Assembly: GCF_030413175.1 (NCBI RefSeq)
Contig: NZ_CP129212.1
Span: forward strand, 6,486,450-6,550,449
Direction: 5' to 3'
DNA length: 64,000 bases
DNA from: Bradyrhizobium roseum
Lineage (GTDB): Bacteria; Pseudomonadota; Alphaproteobacteria; Rhizobiales; Xanthobacteraceae
Shown: positions 11,774 to 19,630 of the stretch, piece by piece
How the letters are laid out: the number at the start of each line of letters is the position of its first letter
Numbering within the stretch: the first letter of the stretch is position 1
The notes under the pieces: generated by a model
Databases searched by the model: none
What the model saw: only the letters and a program-made list of their open reading frames with translations
Told to the model about the DNA's origin: nothing
Made by a program: the position numbers and the translations under genes

Positions 11774-13480
11774 TCAATGCTGCAGCCTCACCCCCAGCAT
11801 CACCACCGTCGATGCCGTGCTGTTGCCCGCCAGGTTCGAATCCAGCCAGTCGCGGCGCAGCGTGCCGCGGAGCCAGAGGTTGCGGTTCATCTTGTAGATC
11901 GCCTCGCCCGACACGGTGTAGATCTTGTCGCGCCGGGGGTTGCCCTGATAGTCGAGTTCGCCCCAGGTGAATTTTCCGATCGCGGTCAGCCAGCGGCGGA
12001 AGTCGTGATCGACCTCGACGGTGTAGATGTGCGTCAGCACGCCGGAGGTGCCCGGCAGCGTGGTTTCAGTGACGGTGGTGTCTGAGATGAACTTGGCCGT
12101 GGTCAGCGGGGTCGCGGTCCACACCAGCGAGGACGAGACCAGCAGGCCATCGAGGCGGTTCAGCCTGGGATCGACATAGTCGCGCGCGGCGTAGCCGACG
12201 CCGATTTCGCCGGTCAACAGCCGCGTGAATTCAAAACTGGTGCCGCCCTTGACGTAACCACCGGTCGAGTCACGGGCGAAACCGGAGCGGTCGAGCTTGA
12301 CGTCATGCACGCGGTTGTCGGCCTGCACTTCGACAAACGGCTTCAGGCCGGGCATCCAATCGTAGCTGACGCGGCCGACGCCGCCATACTGACTGAAATT
12401 GCGGTCGTCGTTGGTGCTCGAACTGCCATCGGTGAGCTTTGAGTTGGTGTAGTCGGTGCGGTCGACGGTGGCGCCGGCGGAAACCTGCAGGCGGTTGAAG
12501 CTCTGGTCGATGCCGACGGTTCCGCCGAGCGTGGTGTAGATCGGATAGCGGGCGAGGCCCGCCTGCACGTTCGGGCTGCCCGGATTGTCGGTCGATACGA
12601 ACAGCCGCCCCTGCCCGGTCAGCCGTGTGTCGCGGCTGACATCGAGCCGGCCGTCAACATGGCCGATGAAACTGGGCCGGTCGATATCGAGCGGCGCCGA
12701 CAGCGGCGTGCCGTTGGCGTTCGGCGTGAGATTGCCGCCGTAGCCGGTGAAGGAGCCTCGCAGATCAGCGACCAGCGCGTGGCGTTCCCAGTCGGAGACC
12801 GCGAGGAATTCCGGCGCGATCACGTAGAGCGGTTTGCCCCGCGCCGCCGCGAGCCGGCCGGGATTGGTATCGTAGCCGCCGGAGACTTCGACCGCCGACT
12901 TGATCAAGAAGCTGCCGGCATAGTCGCCGACCGCGCCGAACGGATCGTCATCGACCTTGAGGCGCTTGCGCGGCGGCTGCCCGGCCACCGTGCCCGCCAT
13001 GGCCGGCGGGAGCGGTGTCTTGTGCGCCGAGTCTGATGGCGGAATCGAGAGCCGCAGCCCGGTGTTCGACGCGACCGGCGGCGGACTCCCGGGACCGACC
13101 GGCGGCTTCGGCTTGGCCTGCCCCGGATAGAATTTCGGCTTCTGGCGCTTGCGGTTGAGCGAGTCGTAGCCGGAACTGGCCGCGCCGCTTGCGGCCGGCA
13201 CGCCGTATTTCGGGATCTGTCCGATCCGTGACGGCGCGGGCCTTGTCCTGTCGGTATCCCCAGGCTTTGGGTTGTTGAACGGGTCGTTCACCTCCGCCGC
13301 GGTCCGGCGCAACGGCGAATCCGGCGACATCACCTGGCTGGTGCGCGTCGTGCTGAACAGGTCCGGCGTGACGGTCTGTGCCTTCGCCACGGTTCCCGAC
13401 AGGGCCGTCAGCACAAGACACGGCAAGGCGGCGCGGAGGAGGCGCGCGCAGCTGTTCCGGCCCGTTGCTGGCCTGGCCAT
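11774..13480 (-). CDS. Outer-membrane beta-barrel protein
   Basis: A secreted protein of about 568 residues. The N-terminus MARPATGRNSCARLLRAALP leads into a hydrophobic core ending ALSGTVAKAQ, a good signal peptide, so I use this ATG rather than an upstream GTG. About 140 residues of Pro-rich, likely disordered periplasmic sequence follow. From about residue 180 to the end there are alternating polar/hydrophobic strands with aromatic girdles (FLIKSAVEVSGGYDTNPGR, VSYDWMPGLKPFVEVQADNR, and a last strand ending VMLGVRLQH). This matches large alphaproteobacterial barrels of the BBP2 type, often near polysaccharide or surface functions. The transported substrate is unknown. It is divergent from kdsD, whose product makes an LPS core precursor. 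Confidence 0.75.
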   Translation of the reverse strand: MARPATGRNSCARLLRAALPCLVLTALSGTVAKAQTVTPDLFSTTRTSQVMSPDSPLRRTAAEVNDPFNNPKPGDTDRTRPAPSRIGQIPKYGVPAASGAASSGYDSLNRKRQKPKFYPGQAKPKPPVGPGSPPPVASNTGLRLSIPPSDSAHKTPLPPAMAGTVAGQPPRKRLKVDDDPFGAVGDYAGSFLIKSAVEVSGGYDTNPGRLAAARGKPLYVIAPEFLAVSDWERHALVADLRGSFTGYGGNLTPNANGTPLSAPLDIDRPSFIGHVDGRLDVSRDTRLTGQGRLFVSTDNPGSPNVQAGLARYPIYTTLGGTVGIDQSFNRLQVSAGATVDRTDYTNSKLTDGSSSTNDDRNFSQYGGVGRVSYDWMPGLKPFVEVQADNRVHDVKLDRSGFARDSTGGYVKGGTSFEFTRLLTGEIGVGYAARDYVDPRLNRLDGLLVSSSLVWTATPLTTAKFISDTTVTETTLPGTSGVLTHIYTVEVDHDFRRWLTAIGKFTWGELDYQGNPRRDKIYTVSGEAIYKMNRNLWLRGTLRRDWLDSNLAGNSTASTVVMLGVRLQH

Positions 13481-13676
13481 CACGACAGGAAATACCCCAA
13501 CAAAAACATACGCTTGATAGGTTCGCACATGGCGTACGCGAGGCGCGTTCGTTAACGGAGTTAAAACAACTATGGTTAATGAGCAGTTGAGGCCGCCGCC
13601 GCGCGCGTCGCATCGCGGGACGGGTCATGCTATGGAGAGTCCCGGGGACAACGTCCCCTCTTCCCTGGATACAGAC

Positions 13677-14696
13677 ATGGCTCATCCGAATCCGCTGATG
13701 GCAAAATCATCCGGCACCGACCCCGCTGACGCTGCCGTCCAGTCGGCCCTGCGTACGCTCGACGCCGAAGGCAGCGGGATCGCCGCGCTCACGGCGGCGC
13801 TGCAATCCGATCTCCGCGCCCCCTTTGCCGCCGCCGCCGAGCTGATCCGGAACGCCAAGGGCCGGCTGATCGTCACCGGGCTCGGCAAATCGGGCCATGT
13901 CGGCCGCAAGATCGCCGCGACCTTTGCCTCCACCGGTACGCCGGCCTTCTTCGTGCATGCCGCCGAAGCCAGCCATGGCGATCTCGGCATGATCACGGCC
14001 GACGACGTCATCCTGGCGCTGTCGTGGTCCGGCGAACAACCGGAAATGAAGAATCTGATCAGTTACGCCGCGCGCTTCGGGATTGCCGTGGTCGCGATGA
14101 CGTCGGAGCGGGAATCCTCGCTCAGCAAGGCGGCCGACGTCGCGCTGACGCTGCCCAAGGCGCGCGAGGCCTGCCCGCACAATCTGGCGCCCACCACCTC
14201 CTCCCTGATGATGCTGGCGCTCGGCGACGCGCTGGCGATCGCGCTGCTGGAAGGCCGCGGCTTTACTTCGGTCGATTTCAGCGTGCTGCATCCGGGCGGC
14301 AAGCTCGGCGCGATGCTGAAATACACCCGCGACCTCATGCACGCCGGCGACGCGGTGCCGCTGAAGCCGCTCGGCACAAAGATGTCAGACGCGCTGGTCG
14401 AGATGACATCGAAAGGCTTTGGCTGCGTCGGCATCATCGATGCGCGCGGCAATATTGCCGGCATCGTCACCGACGGCGATCTTCGCCGCCACATGGACAT
14501 GGGCCCCGGCCTGATGACGGCCACCGTCGATGAGGTGATGACGAAAAACCCGAAGACGATCGACCGCGACGTGCTGGCCGGTGAGGCGCTGGAGATCCTC
14601 AACTCCTCGAAGATCACGACGCTGATCGTCACCGACGCCGGCAAGCCGGTCGGCATCGTGCACCTGCACGATTTTCTGCGTGCGGGTGTGGCGTAG
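13677..14696 (+). CDS. kdsD: Arabinose-5-phosphate isomerase (KpsF/GutQ family)
   Basis: Converts ribulose-5-phosphate to arabinose-5-phosphate, the first step to KDO for the lipopolysaccharide core. About 339 residues: a SIS sugar-isomerase domain (about 45-180) with GRLIVTGLGKSGHVGRKIA, STGTPAFFVHAAEASHGDLG and SWSGEQPE, then two CBS domains (about 215-335; VGIIDARGNIAGIVTDGDLR and TLIVTDAGKPVGIVHLHD). The start giving MAHPNPLMAKSSGTD is chosen by family length. It has only a weak ribosome site, and an ATG 45 bases upstream is possible. The gene ends just before a palindromic spacer. Confidence 0.92.
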   Translation: MAHPNPLMAKSSGTDPADAAVQSALRTLDAEGSGIAALTAALQSDLRAPFAAAAELIRNAKGRLIVTGLGKSGHVGRKIAATFASTGTPAFFVHAAEASHGDLGMITADDVILALSWSGEQPEMKNLISYAARFGIAVVAMTSERESSLSKAADVALTLPKAREACPHNLAPTTSSLMMLALGDALAIALLEGRGFTSVDFSVLHPGGKLGAMLKYTRDLMHAGDAVPLKPLGTKMSDALVEMTSKGFGCVGIIDARGNIAGIVTDGDLRRHMDMGPGLMTATVDEVMTKNPKTIDRDVLAGEALEILNSSKITTLIVTDAGKPVGIVHLHDFLRAGVA

Positions 14697-14700
14697 GTTC

Positions 14701-14788
14701 GTAGGGTGGGTTAGCCGCAGGCGCAACCCACCGCCTTCGAGCCACCGGAGGGAATGGTAGGTTACGCCTGCGGCTAACCCGCCCTACG
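14701..14788. repeat. Palindromic spacer repeat between convergent genes
   Basis: Inverted arms begin GTAGGGTGGGTTAGCCGCAG and end with its near complement GCGGCTAACCCGCCCTAC. The repeat fills almost the whole gap between two convergent stop codons (14696 and 14794). The GTAGGGTGGG...CGCAG family is widespread in bacterial intergenic spacers. It would form a strong hairpin in transcripts from either side. Confidence 0.8.
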
Positions 14789-14793
14789 ATTCC

Positions 14794-15345
14794 TCACTCC
14801 GGAAACCGCGCCGCCTTCTCCTCCAGCGGCAGCGCCAGCCCGTTCGCGAGATACGATACGGTGCGGTAGAAGCCGCACAGCAGCATGATCTCCAATATCT
14901 GCGCGGCGTCGTAATGGGCAGAAAGCCCAGAGAATTCGGCGTCGCTGAGCGTCGCGCGGTCGTGCAGCGCGTCGACGGCCGCAATCAGCGCCTGCTCGGC
15001 CTGCGACCAGCAGGCCTCATTGGCAGTGCCGCGCGCGGTGGCGCGGATTTGCTGTTCGGTCAGGTGCGCGGCTTCGGCGAACGCCGCGACATGCACGCCC
15101 CACTCATACTCGCACCCGGTTCGCGCACAGGTGCGGTCGATGACGATCTCGCGCTCGCGCAGCGACAGCGGCCCGCGGTCGAGCAGGCTGCCGCCGCGAA
15201 ACTTCTCCCAGGCGCGGCCGTGGCCGGCCATGACGCGAAACAGCAGCAGCGGCGGCGCGCCGCGCATGATGCGGTCGAACTGGGAGGCGATATCAGGTGC
15301 ATAAGGCGGATCGAGCGGCGCGATCCGCGGCATGGTCTGTGACAT
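14794..15345 (-). CDS. Carboxymuconolactone decarboxylase family protein
   Basis: A 183-residue all-helical protein of the CMD/AhpD-like superfamily, probably cytoplasmic. The core shows RTCARTGCEYEWGVHVAAF, a Cys-x4-Cys-x6-His arrangement near the active-site helix, rather than the redox CxxC of AhpD. Family members act in protocatechuate breakdown, peroxide defence or unknown redox chemistry, so no substrate can be assigned. It starts at an ATG with AAGGATC upstream and is divergent from an HxlR regulator, sharing a 73-base promoter region with two operator-like palindromes. That strongly suggests direct control by that regulator. Confidence 0.85.
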   Translation of the reverse strand: MSQTMPRIAPLDPPYAPDIASQFDRIMRGAPPLLLFRVMAGHGRAWEKFRGGSLLDRGPLSLREREIVIDRTCARTGCEYEWGVHVAAFAEAAHLTEQQIRATARGTANEACWSQAEQALIAAVDALHDRATLSDAEFSGLSAHYDAAQILEIMLLCGFYRTVSYLANGLALPLEEKAARFPE

Positions 15346-15359
15346 CGATTGATCCTTAT

Positions 15360-15398
15360 GCTACAAATAACGTAGCAATACGCTACATTATCTGTAGC
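15360..15398. promoter_or_regulatory. Tandem operator palindromes between CMD and HxlR genes
   Basis: Two copies of GCTAC-N7-GTAGC lie at 15360-15376 (spacer AAATAAC) and 15382-15398 (spacer ATTATCT). Their starts are 22 bases apart, two helical turns, so they present on the same DNA face. The HxlR-family regulator encoded alongside is the obvious candidate ligand, controlling both divergent genes. Confidence 0.75.
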
Positions 15399-15418
15399 GA
15401 CGTGCAAGGGGATTTTCG

Positions 15419-15760
15419 ATGCCGAAAAAGGATGCCGCCGCCCAAAAGACCGCCGTTCGCGGCTCCCGATCAGGCCGGCCGATCATGGCGCTGCTCGATC
15501 TGCTGGGGCGGCGCTGGACGCTGCGGATCATCTGGGAACTGCGCGACGGCCCGCTGACCTCACGCGCGCTGCGCACCGCCTGCGACGACGCCTCACCGAC
15601 GGTGATGCAGGCGCGGCTGTCGGAATTGCGCGAGGCCATGCTCGTGGAGTTGCTGGCCGGCGACGGCTATCGCCTGACCCCGCTGGGCAGAGAACTAATG
15701 GAAGGCTTTCAGCCCCTGAATCGCTTTGCGGAGCGGTGGAGCAAGCGAACGTCCAGCTAG
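15419..15760 (+). CDS. HxlR-type winged-helix transcriptional regulator
   Basis: A 113-residue DNA-binding protein of the HxlR/YodB class, usually a redox- or aldehyde-responsive dimer that controls a neighbouring gene. The winged helix spans about residues 22-110: MALLDLLGRRWTLRIIWELR, the recognition helix TVMQARLSELREAMLV, and the wing GDGYRLTPLGREL. It lacks the N-terminal cysteine used for sensing by YodB and HypR, so any sensing mechanism differs. AAGGGGA precedes the ATG. Its stop overlaps the stop of the convergent NfeD gene by four bases. Confidence 0.88.
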   Translation: MPKKDAAAQKTAVRGSRSGRPIMALLDLLGRRWTLRIIWELRDGPLTSRALRTACDDASPTVMQARLSELREAMLVELLAGDGYRLTPLGRELMEGFQPLNRFAERWSKRTSS

Positions 15761-16203
15761 GCTGCCGCCACCGTCAGGCTTGCACCGTCGGCCTGCACCA
15801 CCTTCACCCGGCTGCCGGCCGGCGCATCCGGACCGGCGACGCGCCAGATCGTGTCGTCGATCCGCACGGTGCCCGTCCCGTCGACGATCGGCTTTTCCAG
15901 GGTGAATTCGCGGCCGATCAGCGCCTCGGTCCGCCTGTTGAGAAACGGGTTGCTCAGGCTGCGGCTGCCCTCGCTGCGCGCAAAATGGCGCCACGCCGGC
16001 ACCGCGGCAACCGCAAACACCGCAAACATCAGGATCTGCGTTTGCCAGGACGGGTTGACTGCAAACGACAACAGCCCGACCAGCAACGCCGCGAGCCCGA
16101 GCCAGAACAAGAAGATACCCGGCGCCAACAGCTCCAGCGCCATCAGGATGAAGCCGAAGATCAGCCAGTTCCAGGTGCCCAGGGTAGAAAACATCTCGGC
16201 CAT
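15757..16203 (-). CDS. NfeD family membrane protein
   Basis: 148 residues. Two or three membrane helices (about 10-70: WNWLIFGFILMALELLAPGIF, FWLGLAALLVGLLSFAV, ILMFAVFAVAAVPAW) are followed by a cytosolic or periplasmic OB-fold domain (about 92-145: GREFTLEKPIVDGTGTVRID...GSRVKVVQADG). This is the short NfeD form without the serine-protease domain. NfeD proteins pair with stomatin/SPFH proteins in membrane microdomains, and the SPFH gene lies 44 bases upstream on the same strand. AGAGG precedes the ATG. Confidence 0.9.
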   Translation of the reverse strand: MAEMFSTLGTWNWLIFGFILMALELLAPGIFLFWLGLAALLVGLLSFAVNPSWQTQILMFAVFAVAAVPAWRHFARSEGSRSLSNPFLNRRTEALIGREFTLEKPIVDGTGTVRIDDTIWRVAGPDAPAGSRVKVVQADGASLTVAAA

Positions 16204-16247
16204 GACACGAACCTCTCATCAACCAGAATGGTCCTCCGGATCGAACC

Positions 16248-17246
16248 TCACCGCTGCGGCGCGACCGGCGGCGGGGTGGGGCCGGTGTTCGGCACCGAGG
16301 ACGCCCGCCGTGCGGCCGTGGCTGATGTCGCAGCTTCGCCGAAGGTCGCCTTGGCGATCTCGCCGATGCCGGCCAGCGATCCCAAAATGCTCATCGCTTC
16401 GATCGGCAGCATGACGATCTTCTGATTCGGCGAATCCGCAAGCTGACCGAACGCCTTGATGTATTTGTCGGCGATGAAATAGTTCAGCGCGGCGACGTCG
16501 CCTTTGGCGATGGCCTCGGAAACCATCTGCGTCGCCTTGGCCTCGGCTTCGGCCGAGCGCTCGCGCGCCTCGGCGTCACGGAACGCAGCCTCCCTGCGGC
16601 CTTCGGCCTGAAGGATCTGGCCCTGCTTGGCGCCTTCCGCGCGCAGGATTTCCGACTGGCGCTGGCCCTCGGCCTGCAGGATGTCGGCGCGCTTGACGCG
16701 CTCGGCCTTCATCTGCCGGCCCATCGCCTCGACCAGATCGGCCGGCGGAACGATGTCCTTGATCTCGATACGGTTGACCTTCAGTCCCCACGGCGAAACG
16801 GCGGCATCGACCACGCGCAGCAGCCGCTCATTGATCTCGTCGCGGTGCGACAGCACCGCGTCGAGATCCATCGATCCCATCACCGAGCGGATGTTGGTCA
16901 TGGTCAGGACGATGATCGCCTGATCGAGATTGGATACTTCATAACTCGCCTTGGCGGCATCGAACACCTGATAGAAGGCGACGCCGTCCACCGTCACGGT
17001 GGCGTTGTCCTTGGTGATCACCTCCTGCTCGGGAATGCTGATCACCTGTTCCATCATGTTCATCTTGCGGCCGACGCGGTCGAAATAGGGAATGATGAGA
17101 TTGAGCCCCGGCGACAGCGTGCGGGTGTATTTGCCGAACCGCTCGATGGTCCAGTCGTAGCCCTGCGGCACCGTCTTGACCCCCGCGAACAGCGTGACGA
17201 TCACGAGCAGAACAAACGCGATCGCGAAGATATCAAAGCCGCTCAT
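16248..17246 (-). CDS. SPFH/band 7 (stomatin, QmcA-like) protein
   Basis: 332 residues anchored by one N-terminal helix (FDIFAIAFVLLVIVTLFAG). The SPFH domain (about 25-185) includes VPQGYDWTIERFGKYTRTLSPGLN and the band-7 signature around MDLDAVLSHRDEINERLL. A long Ala/Glu/Arg/Gln-rich coiled coil (about 185-255; AEGQRQSEILRAEGAKQGQI) follows, then a Pro/Ala tail. These proteins form large oligomeric rings that organise membrane domains and modulate proteases. It forms an operon with the NfeD partner just downstream. GGAGGG before the ATG decides this start over a longer reading. Confidence 0.93.
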   Translation of the reverse strand: MSGFDIFAIAFVLLVIVTLFAGVKTVPQGYDWTIERFGKYTRTLSPGLNLIIPYFDRVGRKMNMMEQVISIPEQEVITKDNATVTVDGVAFYQVFDAAKASYEVSNLDQAIIVLTMTNIRSVMGSMDLDAVLSHRDEINERLLRVVDAAVSPWGLKVNRIEIKDIVPPADLVEAMGRQMKAERVKRADILQAEGQRQSEILRAEGAKQGQILQAEGRREAAFRDAEARERSAEAEAKATQMVSEAIAKGDVAALNYFIADKYIKAFGQLADSPNQKIVMLPIEAMSILGSLAGIGEIAKATFGEAATSATAARRASSVPNTGPTPPPVAPQR

Positions 17247-17421
17247 AAATCCCTCCAAAGCCGGCAGGAACGCCGCCGGACGCACGATCGTTTGTCGGCG
17301 GCGCCACGGCTCCGGTTCAGCCGGCGCTCCCGGGTCCGCACTGTATAGCTAGGGAACGGTTTTTCGGCCACCAGATGTTCGAGTTCGAACGGCGGCAGGG
17401 TATCGACACATTCTCGACGGC

Positions 17422-18459
17422 TTATAGCCAGCCCTGCAGCTCGCGCAGCACGAGCTGGCGGATGACGTCCATGCCGGGATCGCTGTCGTTGAGGCAGGGA
17501 ATGGCGGAAAAAAGCTCCCCGCCATTATGCTCGAAGATCTCCGCATTCTCCTGCGCGATTTCCTCCAGCGTCTCGAGGCAATCGGCGGAGAAGCCGGGGG
17601 TCACGACGGCGATGCGCTTCACGCCATCTTTCGCGAGTTTTTCGATGGTCTTGTCGGTATAGGGCTGCAGCCACTCGTCGAAGCCGAAGCGCGACTGAAA
17701 CGTAAGGATCAGCTTTGAGGCATCAAGGCCCAGGCGCGCGCGCAATGCGTCGGTCGTTGCGACGCACTGCGCCTGGTAGGGGTCGCCCTTGTCGACATAC
17801 TTCTGCGGCATGCCGTGAAACGACGCCACGATCAGTTCGGGCTCGAACGGCAACGCCGCCAGATGCGCCTTGATCGAAACGGCGAGCGCCTCGATATACT
17901 CCGGGTCATCATAGTAAGGCGGGCTGACCCGCAGCGTCGGTTGCGCGCGCATGTCGGCGAGCGCGCGAAACGCCTCATCGCAGACCGTCGCCGACGTCGC
18001 GGCGGAATATTGCGGATAGAGCGGCACCACCAGCAAGCGGTCACAACCCTGCGCGGCCAGCGCCTCGATCCGCGAGCGCATCGACGGGTTGCCGTAGCGC
18101 ATCGCCCAATCGACCACGACGTGCTTGTGATCGGCGATCGCGGCTGCCAGCTTTTCAGCCTGCGAGCGCGTGATGGTCTTGAGCGGAGACTCGTTCTTCT
18201 CGGTATTCCATATCTTTTGATAATCGCGTGCTTTGCGGCCGGGACGCACGCGCAGGATGATACCGTTAAGGATCAGTTTCCAGAGCAGGCCCTGATCCTC
18301 GATCACGCGCGAATCGGAGAGGAATTCCTTCAGGTAGACCCGCACGCCACGGGCATCTGCCGTGTCGGGCGTGCCAAGATTGACCAGCAGCACGCCGACG
18401 CGGCGCGGCAGGGCAGCCGGTGCCGGCTCGGGATGTTCAATGGGGGCGACCGCGGACAT
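17422..18459 (-). CDS. hemH: Ferrochelatase
   Basis: Inserts ferrous iron into protoporphyrin IX, the last step of protoheme synthesis, at the inner membrane. 345 residues with the family's GVLLVNLGTPD opening, the SRV..Q stretch, LYPQYSAATSATV, and the catalytic histidine segment VASFHGMPQKYVDKGDPY. The conserved glutamate lies in GFSADCLETLEEI. A longer open frame upstream of MSAVAPIEHP has no family resemblance and was not used. No clear ribosome site is seen at the chosen ATG. It is divergent from the MAPEG gene, and I see no Irr/ICE-type box in the 81-base gap. Confidence 0.95.
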   Translation of the reverse strand: MSAVAPIEHPEPAPAALPRRVGVLLVNLGTPDTADARGVRVYLKEFLSDSRVIEDQGLLWKLILNGIILRVRPGRKARDYQKIWNTEKNESPLKTITRSQAEKLAAAIADHKHVVVDWAMRYGNPSMRSRIEALAAQGCDRLLVVPLYPQYSAATSATVCDEAFRALADMRAQPTLRVSPPYYDDPEYIEALAVSIKAHLAALPFEPELIVASFHGMPQKYVDKGDPYQAQCVATTDALRARLGLDASKLILTFQSRFGFDEWLQPYTDKTIEKLAKDGVKRIAVVTPGFSADCLETLEEIAQENAEIFEHNGGELFSAIPCLNDSDPGMDVIRQLVLRELQGWL

Positions 18460-18540
18460 GATGGCGATGGCTTCGCGCGTTGCACCATCCTTGTCAAGAT
18501 AACCGCCTGGCCGGTACGATTGCCGCGGGCGGGAGGAACC

Positions 18541-18939
18541 ATGACGATCGCCGAATGGTGCGTTTTCGGAACGCTGATGCTTTATCTGCTGACGATCGCC
18601 TCGGTCAAATGGGCCTGGCATCGCCAGTTCGACAACGCCAAGCCGCGCGATCCCGCCTTCTACGAGGACGCCATCCGCGCCCGCGCGCTCGGCGCCCACC
18701 AGAACGGGATCGAGGCGTTTCCCTTCCTTGCGGCCGCCGTCCTGCTGGCGGAATTCCGCCTGGCCCCCCAGCACCTGATCGATGAACTCGCGATCCTGTT
18801 CCTGATCGTCCGGGTCGCCTACGTCTTCACCTATCTCGGCAACCGCCCGACGCTGCGCTCGATCCTGTGGAGCACCGGCTTCGCCCTCAACATCGCGATT
18901 TTCTTTCTGCCGGCGATCAAAGCCTATCTGCCGACATAA
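18541..18939 (+). CDS. MAPEG family membrane protein
   Basis: 132 residues with four membrane helices (about 5-25, 58-78, 80-100 and 108-128). It is a bacterial relative of membrane-associated eicosanoid/glutathione proteins. Typical features are the first helix leading into WAWHRQFDNAKPR, the loop ARALGAHQNGIEAFPFLAAAVLLAE with the family's conserved NxxE-type pattern, and the last loop YLGNRPTLRSILW. GGAGGAACC directly precedes the ATG. The function of bacterial members is mostly unknown, with some showing glutathione-dependent activity. Confidence 0.88.
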   Translation: MTIAEWCVFGTLMLYLLTIASVKWAWHRQFDNAKPRDPAFYEDAIRARALGAHQNGIEAFPFLAAAVLLAEFRLAPQHLIDELAILFLIVRVAYVFTYLGNRPTLRSILWSTGFALNIAIFFLPAIKAYLPT

Positions 18940-19121
18940 ATTCGTCAGGTTAGGCCTCCAGCTCGCGGGGGTGGCATCGTTCGTATGACGGACGAATAAA
19001 GCCTCGATTTGCGTCTCGTTCACCTTCTTGAGAAGAACCAGCGCGGAGGCTCGAACCGGAGAACCTTGAATTCCGGGCTTCCCCGCGATATCTAGGGTGC
19101 GCGTGCAACAATAGGGCCGTC

Positions 19122-19550
19122 ATGGCAAAGCAGCAGATCATGCGGGTTTTGGGAGCGGCGATCGTCCTGATCGCGCTTTCGCTCGCGCCGTCTGTTGCCC
19201 GGGCCCATACCGGCCATCCGCACCTCGCGTCCGTTCATGACGGCCAAAGCCAAGCCGTATCTCAGGTCGCATCTCAAGCCGCTTTTGATGAGATTGAGCA
19301 GTCGGCCGGGTCTGCCTCGTTGCGGCAGGCGCGGTGGAAAGCCGACGGGATGCCGCCGGCTTCCGACCGGAACTGCGCCGGCGACTGCTGCCTGTCCGCA
19401 TGCGCCGCATGTTGCGCGACCGGGTTGCCCAGTCCCATGGCGTTCATCGCGTTTCCGCGAGCGATAACCCGGATCGCCTTCGGCCCCTCACCGATGTGGC
19501 CGGAGCGTGAGCCGGAGTCGCTCAGGCGGCCTCCCAAGACCTTCATCTGA
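19122..19550 (+). CDS. Exported His/Cys-containing protein, first gene of metal efflux operon
   Basis: A 142-residue protein with a signal peptide (MRVLGAAIVLIALSLAPSVARA) followed by HTGHPH. A dense cysteine cluster lies near residues 88-101 (CAGDCCLSACAACC), then a hydrophobic stretch and a basic tail. It is not a recognised family. His plus Cys clusters in an exported protein at the head of a heavy-metal RND operon suggest periplasmic metal binding, which is inference. The RND adaptor gene begins 80 bases downstream. The ATG at 19140 is an alternative start that keeps the whole signal peptide. Confidence 0.65.
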   Translation: MAKQQIMRVLGAAIVLIALSLAPSVARAHTGHPHLASVHDGQSQAVSQVASQAAFDEIEQSAGSASLRQARWKADGMPPASDRNCAGDCCLSACAACCATGLPSPMAFIAFPRAITRIAFGPSPMWPEREPESLRRPPKTFI

Positions 19551-19630
19551 ATCCGACCGAACAATGAGTTTGCGAGGCATGCCCAGTGCTGCCCGCAGAC
19601 GACGGCAATTCAGATTGAAGGACGACCGGT

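Noticed and set aside
18460..19023. N-terminal extension of ferrochelatase
   Set aside because: The frame stays open upstream, but the sequence is unlike any ferrochelatase and would overlap the divergent MAPEG gene.
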